Of a stretch of 36,615 bases of DNA, positions 23,482 to 32,117 are shown one piece after another. How positions within the stretch are numbered: the first letter of the stretch is position 1; each line of letters opens with the position of its first letter. Both the position numbers and the translations under genes were made by a program. This DNA comes from Woeseiaceae bacterium (GTDB lineage Bacteria; Pseudomonadota; Gammaproteobacteria; Steroidobacterales; Woeseiaceae). The notes under the pieces are model-generated. The model ran no database searches, was not told where the DNA came from, and saw nothing but the letters and a program-made list of their open reading frames with translations. The DNA lies in assembly GCA_011772865.1 (NCBI GenBank), contig WVYQ01000017.1:254906-291520 (forward strand), in the 5' to 3' direction.

Positions 23482-25026
23482 TCAACCAGATGGATCCGGA
23501 TTTCGTGTGAACAGGTCACGGTAAGTGTCACGCAGCAGATTTTTCTGAACTTTCGCCATGGAGTTGCGCGGCAGCTCGTCAACAAAGACGACCTGCTTCG
23601 GCACCTTGAAATTGGCAAGCGACGCCTTCGCCCGGTCGATCACATCGGTGGCCTCGATCGCCCGCCCGGAGTCGCGGACGACAACAGCGACAACGGCCTC
23701 ACCGAAGTCCGCGTGCGGCACGCCGATGATTGCTGACTCCCTGACGCCGTCGAGATTATCGATGAACAGTTCGACCTCTTTCGGGTACACGTTCAGTCCA
23801 CCGGTGATTACGACGTCCTTGGCCCGGCCGACGATCGAGACATAGCCGTCATCGTCGACACAGCCCTTGTCACCGGTGTCGAAAAAGCCGTCTGCGGTGA
23901 AGTCTTCCGCCGTCTTGTCCGGCATACGCCAGTAACGGGCGAACACATTGGCGCCGCGAACCTGCAGGTTGCCGACATCGCCTGCCGCAACCTCGGCGCC
24001 ATCGCCGTCGACGATGCGCACTTCGACGCCGGGCAGGGGCAGGCCTACCGTGCCCGGTTTGCGTTCGCCATCCAGTGGATTGGATGTGTTCATGTTGGTC
24101 TCGGTCATGCCGTAGCGTTCGAGAATACGGTGGCCGGTGCGGGATTCGAACTCGGCAAACGTATCCTCGAGCAGCGGCGCGGACCCTGAAATAAAGACTC
24201 GCATGTTGGCCGTGGCGTCCGCCGTAAGGCCGGACTCCGCGAGCAGACGCGTGTAATACGTCGGCACGCCCATCATCACGGTGCACTCGGGGAGGTAGCC
24301 GATCACCGACGCAGCGTCGAAAGCATCGAGCCAGCGCATGCTCGCGCCGCTGAGCAGCACGCAGCCAATGCCGACAAACAGGCCATGCACGTGGAATATC
24401 GGTAAAGCATGCAGCAGACGATCTCGTTCCGTGAATGCCCAGGCCCGGACCAGCGACCGGGCGTTGCTTACGAGATTGCCGTGCGTCAGAACGATGCCCT
24501 TGGGCATACCCGTCGTGCCCGACGAGTAGAGCAGCGCGGCCATGTCATTCTCGGCGCAATGCACGAGCAGAGGAGCGGTCGGGACACTGCGCGACTGGTC
24601 GATCAGCGTACCGTGGCCGTGACCGTCAAGCGTCAGCAGGTGAGCGACGCCCGCCGCGTTCGCGAGCGGCGTAATGGCATCGGCATTGCGACTATCGCAA
24701 ACAACGATCGACGGTTCGGCATTGCTGAAAAAATACTCCAGTTCTGCGGCCTGGTAAGCCGGGTTCAGTGGGTGAAACACGAAGCCGCCACGCAGGCAGG
24801 CCAGGTAGAGTGAGAGCGCTGCCGGCGACTTTTCGACCTGTGCTGAAACACGATCGCCCGGACTGGCGCCGAGTTCACCGAGGAATCGAGCAAGGCGTGC
24901 AGACTCGCGGTCGATATCCGCATACGAGTAAACGGTCTCGTCATTCGTTACGAGTAACGGCTCGTCTGCACGGGACGCGAATTGCGCGGCGAAATGGGCG
25001 AACAGGTTGCTGTTTGCGTTCGCCAA
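23482..25026 (-). CDS. matB: Malonyl-CoA synthetase (MatB-like, AMP-forming)
   Basis: A 514-residue adenylating enzyme that should make malonyl-CoA from malonate, CoA and ATP. It has the P-loop YSSGTTGMPKG (167-177), the motif ERYGMTETNMNTSNP (303-317), typical of MatB and not of ordinary fatty acyl-CoA ligases, and the hinge-region GRAKDVVITGGLNVYPKE. Near the C-terminus LPRNSMAKVQKNLLR carries the catalytic Lys; the usual Gly before it is Ala. HALPIFHVHGLFVG also matches MatB. The protein length is normal. It is five bases downstream of the FAH-family hydrolase gene and shares its operon. Methylmalonate may be an alternative substrate. Confidence 0.9.
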   Translation of the reverse strand: MANANSNLFAHFAAQFASRADEPLLVTNDETVYSYADIDRESARLARFLGELGASPGDRVSAQVEKSPAALSLYLACLRGGFVFHPLNPAYQAAELEYFFSNAEPSIVVCDSRNADAITPLANAAGVAHLLTLDGHGHGTLIDQSRSVPTAPLLVHCAENDMAALLYSSGTTGMPKGIVLTHGNLVSNARSLVRAWAFTERDRLLHALPIFHVHGLFVGIGCVLLSGASMRWLDAFDAASVIGYLPECTVMMGVPTYYTRLLAESGLTADATANMRVFISGSAPLLEDTFAEFESRTGHRILERYGMTETNMNTSNPLDGERKPGTVGLPLPGVEVRIVDGDGAEVAAGDVGNLQVRGANVFARYWRMPDKTAEDFTADGFFDTGDKGCVDDDGYVSIVGRAKDVVITGGLNVYPKEVELFIDNLDGVRESAIIGVPHADFGEAVVAVVVRDSGRAIEATDVIDRAKASLANFKVPKQVVFVDELPRNSMAKVQKNLLRDTYRDLFTRNPDPSG

Positions 25027-25031
25027 ACTGC

Positions 25032-25892
25032 CTACATGACCTCGTCTTCGACGGTATTGACGAGTTTGCCGAGCCCCACGACTTCAACTTCGACGGTGTC
25101 GCCTGCTTTCATCCACACGGGCGGCGTACGTGCATATCCGACGCCGGCCGGAGTTCCGGTGACCACGACATCGCCAGGTTCGAGTGTCATGCATTTGCTG
25201 AGAATGGCGATGAGTGTGCGCACCGGGAATACGAGATCGTTGGTGTTGCCTTCCTGCATCAGCTCGCCATTGAGTTTCGTGGTCAGGGTCAGGCCGGCCA
25301 TGCCGGGCGGCAACTCATCGGCGGTAACGAGCTCGGGTCCGAATGGCCCCGTGCCGTCGAAGTTCTTGCCGATCGTCCATTGCGTCGAGAAGCGCTGGTA
25401 GTCGCGCAAGCTTGCGTCATTGAAAAGCGAGTAACCAGCGACGAAATCGAGCGCATTATCTTCGCTTGCGTGGCGGCAAGTCCGGCCTATTACAAGCGCG
25501 AACTCGCCCTCGTAATCGAGCTTCGTCGATGCCTGCGGGCGAACAATCGGCGACTGGTGTGCAACCAGCGTGGTCGCGCCGCGGTAGAAAATCTCGGGAA
25601 ACGTCGGCGTGTCCGCGCCACCTTCGGCGGCATGCGCCGCGTAGTTGCGGCCGATGCAGATGATCTTGCCGGGATCCGGAATGACTGGCCGGTATTCGAT
25701 GTCGCCGATGTCGACCCCGGGCTCATCACTTGTCTCGAGTTCCGCAGCCAGCCGTCCCAGGCAGTCAGCGTCGAGCATCTGGCGCAGCGAGGGCGGAGCG
25801 TCCGGCAGGACACTCGCGACGGAAACGACCCGGTCACCGCGGCGGGCGCCCACCTGTTCGGCGCCGTCGTGCAAAAAGGTCAACAATCTCAT
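25032..25892 (-). CDS. Fumarylacetoacetate hydrolase (FAH) family enzyme
   Basis: A 286-residue enzyme of the FAH superfamily, whose members cleave C-C bonds or decarboxylate beta-keto acids using a divalent metal. The metal-binding and catalytic blocks are visible: KIICIGRNYAAHAAEGG, PEIFYRGATTLV, KLDYEGEFALVIGR, GYSLFNDASLRDYQ and GDVVVTGTPAGVGYAR. ATG 25892 is chosen because the family N-terminus begins there and GAGG lies seven bases upstream; the frame extends to 25931 without support. The coupled matB gene suggests malonate or oxaloacetate chemistry, as FAHD1-type members act on oxaloacetate or acylpyruvates. The exact substrate is not readable. Confidence 0.88.
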   Translation of the reverse strand: MRLLTFLHDGAEQVGARRGDRVVSVASVLPDAPPSLRQMLDADCLGRLAAELETSDEPGVDIGDIEYRPVIPDPGKIICIGRNYAAHAAEGGADTPTFPEIFYRGATTLVAHQSPIVRPQASTKLDYEGEFALVIGRTCRHASEDNALDFVAGYSLFNDASLRDYQRFSTQWTIGKNFDGTGPFGPELVTADELPPGMAGLTLTTKLNGELMQEGNTNDLVFPVRTLIAILSKCMTLEPGDVVVTGTPAGVGYARTPPVWMKAGDTVEVEVVGLGKLVNTVEDEVM

Positions 25893-26204
25893 AGAGCATC
25901 CTCTGCGGCCTTGAGCTGACCTCGCTGTCATCGAGCACTTGGGGGTCCTGGGGCTCGTCGCGCCCGGTCGCGGCCCGGCGGATTTCAGCAGCCATTCCGC
26001 CCTCTTCTAATCGATAATAATCTGGCGGGAACCATTTTGCCGATATTTTAGCCGAAAGATCGTCGGCGTTGCGGCCACCGGGATCACCGCGGGCAACCTT
26101 CCCGTCGCCGATCAAGCCAACTGCCTGTTGCTCTGTCGGTTTTTCCGTATTGATCTGCGGTAAAAAACGGTTTGAACTGGAGCCGGAAAGGGGGAGTCGC
26201 AGTT
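25893..26204. promoter_or_regulatory. Divergent spacer between the FAH/matB and cNMP-binding operons
   Basis: These 312 bases hold no convincing gene. They should carry promoters for both flanking operons. The central part (26010-26060) is AT-richer, with a -10-like TATTAT on the minus strand near 26018. No consensus -35 elements, CRP-type palindrome or terminator could be recognised. A minus-strand frame across it is discussed among the rejected items. Confidence 0.4.
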
Positions 26205-26579
26205 TTGGCCCGTCTAGGTAAAAAATTCGATCAGGGGGAGGTGATATTTCGCCAGGGCGAAAAGGGTGACTGTATGTTCGTCATCCAGCAAGGCCAGGTT
26301 GAAGCTACCTCAGAAGCTGGTGGCAAAGAGGTCCGGTTGCGCACAATGGGTCCCAACGAATTCTTCGGCGAAATGGCCCTGTTCGAAAAAGTAGCGCGGA
26401 CGGCCACGATTCGCGCCATCGAGCCAACGCACTTGCTTACGATCGACAAGCGGAATCTCCTGGAGGGCATCCATGAGGATCCGTCGCTCGCATTTCGCAT
26501 TCTGCAAACCATGTCGCATCGTATTCGCGACCTGACCGAACGGCTCGCGAAATACGAAGAAACCAGTAGCACGCCGTAA
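26205..26579 (+). CDS. Stand-alone cyclic-nucleotide-binding domain protein
   Basis: A 124-residue protein that is only a CRP/PKA-type cyclic-nucleotide-binding fold. FDQGEVIFRQGEKGDCMFVIQQGQVE is the beta-roll start, and FGEMALFEKVARTATIRA is the phosphate-binding cassette, with the Glu and Arg that hold the cyclic nucleotide ring. No helix-turn-helix follows; it ends shortly after the C-helix. It therefore cannot act as a classical CRP regulator and may act on a partner protein. TTG 26205 is favoured because GGGGGAG lies nine bases upstream; TTG 26172 is a longer option. It is first of three genes with two redox flavoproteins. Confidence 0.85.
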   Translation: MARLGKKFDQGEVIFRQGEKGDCMFVIQQGQVEATSEAGGKEVRLRTMGPNEFFGEMALFEKVARTATIRAIEPTHLLTIDKRNLLEGIHEDPSLAFRILQTMSHRIRDLTERLAKYEETSSTP

Positions 26580-26618
26580 TAACGGCTCTGATCATGTTCG
26601 GGGCTGAGGATGGGTGCA

Positions 26619-28049
26619 ATGAGGAGCAACGTCAGTAGTTCGGGCTTCGAGCGCTTTGAACAAAGCGACACTTCGAATGACGTATTGAAGACGCTGCAAG
26701 ATGGCTCCCGAATCGCCGTAATAGGAGCTGGTCCTGCCGGCTCGATGTTCAGCTATTTTGCCCTGTCGATGGCGGAAACGATCGGGCTGGACGTTAACGT
26801 AGATATCTTCGAGCCGCGACGTTTCTGTCACCGCGGTCCCGCCGGCTGCAACCATTGTGGTGGAATCGTTTCCGAGTCACTCGTGCAACGACTCGCAATC
26901 GAAGGCATCCGGCTGCCCGATGACATCGTTCAACGCGGCATCGAATCGTACACCCTGCATATGGACGTAGGTGATGTACGAATCGCGACGCCACTGCAAG
27001 AAAAACGGATTGCGGCCATCTACCGCGGCGAAGGACCGCGAAATTCTGAGCTTATCGACACGCACAGCTTTGACGGTTACCTGCTCGGACTTGCCGAGGA
27101 AAAAGGTGCAAACGTCATACCTCAACTCGTCACCAAAGTTAATCGGGAAGACGACCGCATGATCATCGGGTGCGCGGACCAGACGAGCGGCAGCTACGAA
27201 TTGGTGGTCGTGGCTGCTGGCGTCAACAGCCGCTTGCTCGAAATGCTGGAGGCCGAATCGCTAGGGTTTGCGCGGCCAGATCGGACGAAGACGTTTATCT
27301 GCGAATTCAACCTGGGCCGCGATGTTATCCAGGAGACTTTCGGACCGTCGATGCATGTTTTCTTGCTCGATATCCCGAGACTCGAATTCGCCGCCCTGAT
27401 TCCAAAGGGCGATTACGTCACCCTCTGCATGCTTGGCGACGATATCGACGAGGATTTGATGGGACGGTTTTTTGCTTCGCCCGAGGTCAGGAACTGCTTC
27501 CCGGGTGGAGAGATACCCAAGCACGCATGCCATTGTTTTCCGCGCATCAACGTGAGGCCGTCCCACCCGGTCTTCGGCGATCGCCTGGTGATGATCGGCG
27601 ACAGCGGCGCGACGCGGCTGTTCAAGGATGGCATCGGTGCGGCTTACCGCACCGCAAAGGCCGCCGCGAAGACCGTAGTGTTCCACGGGGTCGACGCAGA
27701 GACCCTCGAACAGAATTACGCGCCAATGTGCCGGCGGATCGGTCGCGACAACCTGGTCGGCAAATTCGTTTTCAATATCGCCGGCCTCGTGCAAAAAGCG
27801 CGCTTCGCGCGCCGCGGTATTTTGCGCATGACGGCAAACGAACAGCAGTCTGAAGGGAACAGGCGCATGTCCGGGGTGTTGTGGGATTTGTTCAGCGGCA
27901 GCGCGTCGTACACAAACGTTTTCATACGCACGCTGAGCCCTGCGTATATCGCCGGTCTCATGTGGAACCTTGTCGTCGCTAATTTGCCAGGTAGCGATGC
28001 GCGAACTCCGAGCGTCACGGGCACCGGGAAACACCATGTCCAGCACTGA
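26619..28049 (+). CDS. Geranylgeranyl-reductase-like FAD oxidoreductase
   Basis: A 476-residue flavoprotein. It has the FAD-binding GxGxxG (IAVIGAGPAGSM, 32-43), a later FAD motif GDRLVMIGDSGATRLFKDGIGAAY, and a Cys motif CNHCGG (77-82) in the place where geranylgeranyl reductase-type enzymes carry a conserved Cys-Gly-Gly region. That family reduces isoprenoid or other C=C bonds, or acts as a hydroxylase or electron-transfer partner. A C-terminal extension (about 390-476) includes hydrophobic helices, suggesting membrane contact. ATG 26619 has GAGG nine bases upstream; ATG 26610 is also possible. The next gene starts 14 bases before its stop. Confidence 0.78.
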   Translation: MRSNVSSSGFERFEQSDTSNDVLKTLQDGSRIAVIGAGPAGSMFSYFALSMAETIGLDVNVDIFEPRRFCHRGPAGCNHCGGIVSESLVQRLAIEGIRLPDDIVQRGIESYTLHMDVGDVRIATPLQEKRIAAIYRGEGPRNSELIDTHSFDGYLLGLAEEKGANVIPQLVTKVNREDDRMIIGCADQTSGSYELVVVAAGVNSRLLEMLEAESLGFARPDRTKTFICEFNLGRDVIQETFGPSMHVFLLDIPRLEFAALIPKGDYVTLCMLGDDIDEDLMGRFFASPEVRNCFPGGEIPKHACHCFPRINVRPSHPVFGDRLVMIGDSGATRLFKDGIGAAYRTAKAAAKTVVFHGVDAETLEQNYAPMCRRIGRDNLVGKFVFNIAGLVQKARFARRGILRMTANEQQSEGNRRMSGVLWDLFSGSASYTNVFIRTLSPAYIAGLMWNLVVANLPGSDARTPSVTGTGKHHVQH

Positions 28050-29733
28050 CAAGACAGACGGTATGACTACGGCCAGGTCTTTTCAGACACTGGCGTGGCA
28101 ACTCGAAAAGTTGCCGCCTTGCCAGGCGCAGTGCCCCAACAGCGGAGACGTGCGCGGCTGGCTCGGCGTCATTGCACAACACGAGAAAAACGGGCTGACG
28201 CTGGACGAGGCCTACGACGAGGCGTGGCGGATGATCGCCGAGCGAAACCCCTTGCCCGCTACGATCGGCCGCATCTGCCCGCATCCCTGTGAGACATTGT
28301 GCACGCGCCATGACAAGGACGGCGCCGTATCGATCAATGCGATGGAGCGGTTTCTCGGCGACTGGGCGCTCTCGCGCTCACTGTCCTTACCTCGCATCGA
28401 ATCGAAAAGTTATCCGGAAACGGTTGGCGTCATCGGCTCGGGGCCCGCCAGCCTGTCATTTGCCTACCAGATGGCGCGCCGCGGCTATGAAGTGACGATC
28501 TATGAACAGCGTGATAAACCGGGCGGAATGTTGCGCTACGCAATTCCGGACTATCGGCTGCCGCGCGAGATACTCGATGCCGAGGTGCAGCGTATTCTCG
28601 AACTGAATGTCTCCGTTGCGAACAACAGTGACGTCGGTACAACAATCGGACTCGACGAGCTGCGTGATCGGCACGAACTGGTTTTCCTGGGTCTGGGCGC
28701 CCAGGCGGCGCGCGCACTGGGCATCCCGGGGGAAAAGGGACCGGGCGTGCTCGCAGGGATCGACTACCTGCAACAACGCAAGGAGCGAGCTGACTCCCTG
28801 CAGGATCAGAAAGTACTCGTAATCGGCGGTGGCAATACGGCAATTGATGCCGCACGCAGCGCCCGGCGGGACGGTGCTGATGTCGTTCTGCTGTATCGCC
28901 GCAGTGAGAAGGAAATGCCGGCCATTTCGAGTGAGGTCGAAGATGCTCGCGTGGAAGGGGTCAAATTCCGCTTCCTCGTATCCCCAACTCGTATCAGGCG
29001 GGAGCGCGGCAAGGTTCGGAGCGTCGAGATCCAGGCGATGCGCCTCGGCGATCCCGACGAATCAGGCCGCCGGCGCCCCGAACCCGTGCCGGGACAGCTG
29101 GAGTGCCTGCCGGCCGACAAAGTTATCGTGGCCGTGGCCCAGGCGCCCGAATGGAATGGCATGGAATCCCTGGCCAGTACCGGCTCCTGGCTGCGAACGG
29201 CTGCTGACGGCAAGCTCGATATCAATCTCTGGGCGGGAGGAGACGATAAGGGCCCGGGAATCGCGAGCAGCGCGCTGGCGCAAGGGCGCCTGGCGGCCGA
29301 GTCGGCGCATGCGGAGCTTCGCGGCCTGCCGGCCCCACCGATCGAGGACCGGCGCAAGCCGGTCCCGGGTGGAACGGTCAAGGTCGATTACTACACAGAC
29401 CGGGCGCGGACCGAACTGCCTCGCAAATCGCCGGAGGAATGGCTAACCGATCCCGAAGCCGAGATCGACCAGACGCTGACTTATGAACAGGCCTGTGAGG
29501 AAGCAGCTCGTTGCATGTCGTGCGGCCTGTGCTTTGATTGCCAGCAGTGCTTCATGTACTGCAACGGATCAGGATTCACACGCTTAAAAGAAACCCGCCC
29601 GGGACACTATTTCGCGATGGCGCTGGATGCATGCGAAGGCTGCGGCAAGTGTATCGAGATCTGTCCGTGCGGATATCTCGAGGCACGGCAGGGCGATGAT
29701 CATAACGATGCGCGCCAGCGGTCCGATCCTTAG
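28036..29733 (+). CDS. GltD-like NAD(P)H/FAD oxidoreductase with C-terminal Fe-S cluster domain
   Basis: A 565-residue protein with the glutamate synthase small-chain layout. The N-terminal Fe-S-type cysteines are C29, C33, C81, C85 and C89 (CQAQCP, CPHPCETLC). The FAD motif is GVIGSGPASL (131-140) and the NAD(P) motif is VIGGGNTA (262-269). The C-terminus adds two Cys clusters: C493, 496, 499, 502, 505, 509 (CMSCGLCFDCQQC) and C533, 536, 539, 543, 545 (CEGCGKCIEICPCG), like a two-cluster ferredoxin. It could move electrons from NAD(P)H to an acceptor, plausibly the flavoprotein encoded just upstream. DsrL is a similar fusion, but no dsr genes are near. ATG 28036 starts before the upstream stop. 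Confidence 0.85.
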   Translation: MSSTDKTDGMTTARSFQTLAWQLEKLPPCQAQCPNSGDVRGWLGVIAQHEKNGLTLDEAYDEAWRMIAERNPLPATIGRICPHPCETLCTRHDKDGAVSINAMERFLGDWALSRSLSLPRIESKSYPETVGVIGSGPASLSFAYQMARRGYEVTIYEQRDKPGGMLRYAIPDYRLPREILDAEVQRILELNVSVANNSDVGTTIGLDELRDRHELVFLGLGAQAARALGIPGEKGPGVLAGIDYLQQRKERADSLQDQKVLVIGGGNTAIDAARSARRDGADVVLLYRRSEKEMPAISSEVEDARVEGVKFRFLVSPTRIRRERGKVRSVEIQAMRLGDPDESGRRRPEPVPGQLECLPADKVIVAVAQAPEWNGMESLASTGSWLRTAADGKLDINLWAGGDDKGPGIASSALAQGRLAAESAHAELRGLPAPPIEDRRKPVPGGTVKVDYYTDRARTELPRKSPEEWLTDPEAEIDQTLTYEQACEEAARCMSCGLCFDCQQCFMYCNGSGFTRLKETRPGHYFAMALDACEGCGKCIEICPCGYLEARQGDDHNDARQRSDP

Positions 29734-30116
29734 CCGATGTATGTGATGGCGACGCCGTTGATCAGTACGTGCAACAGGTTATCGATGATGATAACCAGCC
29801 AACCGGCAAGCCACGGCGACGTATCCGGATCGAAACCCGTAGCCTTACACTCGGACCAGGGCCGGCTGCCGGGCCACGGACGATTTTTCAACCAGGCAAC
29901 GTGGCGGGCGAGGTGCCATCGATCGATGACGAAATGGGTGCCGCCGATGACTGCCAGCGTCAGCGGGTTCCGAGTGATGAATAGAAACGGGAGCAGATAA
30001 AAAAGGCAGTGAACCAGTGCGGGAAAAGACCGCTTGGTCTTCTCACGCGCCATCCACTCACTTTGCAGCAGGTAATCGCCTACCGTGTGGGCAATTAGCT
30101 GGTCGACCGTAAACAT
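29730..30116 (-). CDS. DUF3307 family membrane protein
   Basis: A 128-residue protein starting FTVDQLIAHTVGDYLLQSEWMA, the DUF3307 signature (a His and a GDYLLQ motif in the first helix), with several further helices (FLFITRNPLTLAVIGGTHFVIDRW, WLAGWLVIIIDNLLHVLINGVAI). The family is often found beside plasmid or phage genes, but its function is unestablished. ATG 30116 is chosen for the conserved N-terminus. Its stop overlaps the stop of the GltD-like gene by four bases (tail to tail), and it is divergent from the cyclase fusion, with about 30 bases between the starts. Confidence 0.82.
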   Translation of the reverse strand: MFTVDQLIAHTVGDYLLQSEWMAREKTKRSFPALVHCLFYLLPFLFITRNPLTLAVIGGTHFVIDRWHLARHVAWLKNRPWPGSRPWSECKATGFDPDTSPWLAGWLVIIIDNLLHVLINGVAITYIG

Positions 30117-30149
30117 AGAGGGCTCGACATTATTTCTTCTCTGAAAGAT

Positions 30150-32081
30150 ATGGAAAACACTTTGCCGGCGCCGGAACTTGTGACCGCGTCGACCAGGGAG
30201 ATGATGCCACAAGTTTCGGCCGCAACGGCCAGTGCCGAAGAATTGCTGAGGTCCGGCGAGCCTTTGCTGGCGTACGACACGGTCCAGCAGGCCCTCGAAA
30301 ACTGGCCCGGCGACTGCCGCCTGAGGCAGCTCAGCGGTCTCGCGCTCGCCCGCAGCGGCGCCGTGCGCCGGGCGAACGAGGAACTGCAGGCCCTTCGCGA
30401 AGAAGGGTGCATTGATGGCGAAACGCTCGGAATACTGGCAAGGACACACAAGAACCTGGGCCTGGCGGCAACCCGCAAATCAGTTAAAAAAAAGCATCTG
30501 GCGGCGGCCTTTGAAATTTACTCCGCCGGCTACCGGGAATCAGTTCGGCGGGATGCGGTTGCCGATGGTTATTACACGGGCATCAATGCGGCGACTGTGG
30601 CGCTATTGCTCGGCGATATCGAATCGGCGCACAAGATAGCGGCGGAGGTCGAAGAACTTTGCAAGCGCGCAATTCAGGAAGGCAGCCAACAACCGGGTGA
30701 TGCGTACTGGCCGCAGGCGACGCTTGCCGAAGCTGCGCTGATTCTTGGCGAATGGCAGAAGGCGCAAGAGTGTTACAGGGCGGCCGCTTTGCTTGCCGGT
30801 CGTCGCTATGGGGATATCAGTTCGACACGGCATCAGGCCAAGTTATTGTTGCAGTACCTTGGTCACAGCAATGAATGGCTGGACGAGGCGATGCACCTTC
30901 CGCCGGTTGTTGTCTACACCGGCCACCTGATTGACGTGCCCGGGCGAGTAGAGTCCCGGTTTTCCCCGGAGCTTGAGGACACCGTAAAAGCGGATATTGC
31001 CGAACGGCTGGAGCGCCTTGGCCCTGTCGCGGCATACGGTTCGGCGGCCTGTGGCGCTGACATTCTTTGTCTCGAGTGCATGCAGGAACTCGGGGGCGAG
31101 CTGCATATCATACTGCCGTTTGCGGCAGACAATTTCCGCGCCCAGAGTGTCGACCTCCGGCCAGACGGCCGCTGGGGAGAGCGCTTCGAAAAGTTATTGG
31201 CCAATGCCAAGGAAGTGCTTGTCATCAGTCAACGTCCGCCGCCGCTCGGTGAATCCATATTCCAGTACAGCAATCTGATCATGACAGGGCTGGCAAAACT
31301 TCGTGCCCAGATGCTCGACACGAGCCTGCACGGGATCGCGGTCTGGGATGGCAAGCCTGCTGCCGGCGAAGGCGGTACAGGAGCGATCGCTTCTCTGTGG
31401 AAACAGTCCGGCATACCACTGGAACACGTTATGGTTGGCCAGAATACTGGCTCTTCAAAACCGACTCCGCCGCCGATCCTGCATCGGCTGCCCGACCGAT
31501 CTTCGGGAACCGGAAATACATGGGCCTTCGAGTACAAGATTGAAACGATGCTGTTCGCGGATGCAGTCGGATACTCACGGCTGACAGAGGACCAGATTCC
31601 GTTGTTCTTCGACTGCTATGCGGGTGTCATCGCCAAATACAATAAGTCATCGCCTTATAAGGCGGTGCATATAGAGACGGCGGGCGACGGCATGTACATG
31701 GTGTTCGACGATCCCGGGACGGCAGCCCACTATGCGCTCGGGTTGAGCGAGCTCATCAACAAGCAGGACTGGGCGAGCAAGGGACTGCCGGCAGACCTCA
31801 ACGTGCGTATCGGCCTGCATTGCGGACCGGTCTTCGTTGGTCGCGACCCGATTACGGACCAACCCCTATACACCGGTAATCACACGAGTCGCACCGCACG
31901 GATCGAACCGATTACGCCACCGGGACTGGTTTATGCGAGCAGCGCATTCGCCGCCGTCGCTGCGGCGCGCGGCATTGATTCGCTGGATTTCAGTTACATC
32001 GGCCGGACCAAACTCGCCAAGGATTACGGGGTCCTCCCGCTCTACCACGTCAAGAATGAAGAAATGTCATCAATTCAGTGA
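30150..32081 (+). CDS. DUF4071 (TRAFs-binding) - SLOG-like - class III nucleotidyl cyclase fusion
   Basis: A 643-residue three-part protein. Residues about 30-240 are a helical TPR-like DUF4071 domain (GILARTHKNLGLAAT, YYTGINAATVALLLGD, TLAEAALILGEWQKAQECY, SSTRHQAKLLLQYLG), known from the ASK-kinase region. Residues about 250-430 look SLOG-like (VVVYTGHLID, AAYGSAACGADILCLEC), a nucleotide-binding Rossmannoid fold. Residues about 460-640 are a class III cyclase: metal Asp471 (FADAVGYS) and Asp513 (ETAGDGM), Glu509 at the purine-selecting site (Glu in guanylate cyclases, Lys in adenylate cyclases), Leu573 at the second selector, Ser580 where the transition-state Asn usually is, and Arg584 kept (TARIEP). 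It could sense a partner or nucleotide and make a cyclic nucleotide. No membrane helix is seen. Confidence 0.85.
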   Translation: MENTLPAPELVTASTREMMPQVSAATASAEELLRSGEPLLAYDTVQQALENWPGDCRLRQLSGLALARSGAVRRANEELQALREEGCIDGETLGILARTHKNLGLAATRKSVKKKHLAAAFEIYSAGYRESVRRDAVADGYYTGINAATVALLLGDIESAHKIAAEVEELCKRAIQEGSQQPGDAYWPQATLAEAALILGEWQKAQECYRAAALLAGRRYGDISSTRHQAKLLLQYLGHSNEWLDEAMHLPPVVVYTGHLIDVPGRVESRFSPELEDTVKADIAERLERLGPVAAYGSAACGADILCLECMQELGGELHIILPFAADNFRAQSVDLRPDGRWGERFEKLLANAKEVLVISQRPPPLGESIFQYSNLIMTGLAKLRAQMLDTSLHGIAVWDGKPAAGEGGTGAIASLWKQSGIPLEHVMVGQNTGSSKPTPPPILHRLPDRSSGTGNTWAFEYKIETMLFADAVGYSRLTEDQIPLFFDCYAGVIAKYNKSSPYKAVHIETAGDGMYMVFDDPGTAAHYALGLSELINKQDWASKGLPADLNVRIGLHCGPVFVGRDPITDQPLYTGNHTSRTARIEPITPPGLVYASSAFAAVAAARGIDSLDFSYIGRTKLAKDYGVLPLYHVKNEEMSSIQ

Positions 32082-32117
32082 CGGCTAATGCCCTGAGCCG
32101 CCCAAAGCGGTAATGTA

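Noticed and set aside
23475-23486. Palindrome GTTGATATCAAC over the matB stop codon
   Set aside because: Twelve bases, inside the coding end of matB, no loop and no T-run; too weak to call a terminator.
24768-25919. Plus-strand frame of 383 codons across the MatB and FAH genes
   Set aside because: It is antisense to two genes with clear family motifs and its product has no domain-like pattern.
25834-26115. Minus-strand frame of 93 codons upstream of the FAH gene
   Set aside because: It overlaps the FAH start by 59 bases, has no recognised domain and no supporting ribosome site; it may be a chance frame in high-GC DNA, though a small gene cannot be excluded.
27261-28052. Minus-strand frame of 263 codons across the GGR-like gene
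   Set aside because: It is opposite a gene with clear FAD motifs; the product reads as low-information His/Arg-rich sequence.
28036-29733. DsrL or assimilatory glutamate synthase small subunit
   Set aside because: There is no dsr gene and no gltB large subunit nearby; the extra C-terminal Cys clusters favour a separate electron-transfer role, so no symbol was given.
30117-30449. N-terminal extension of the DUF3307 gene
   Set aside because: The extra 111 residues overlap the cyclase fusion, show no family resemblance, and the conserved DUF3307 start is at 30116.
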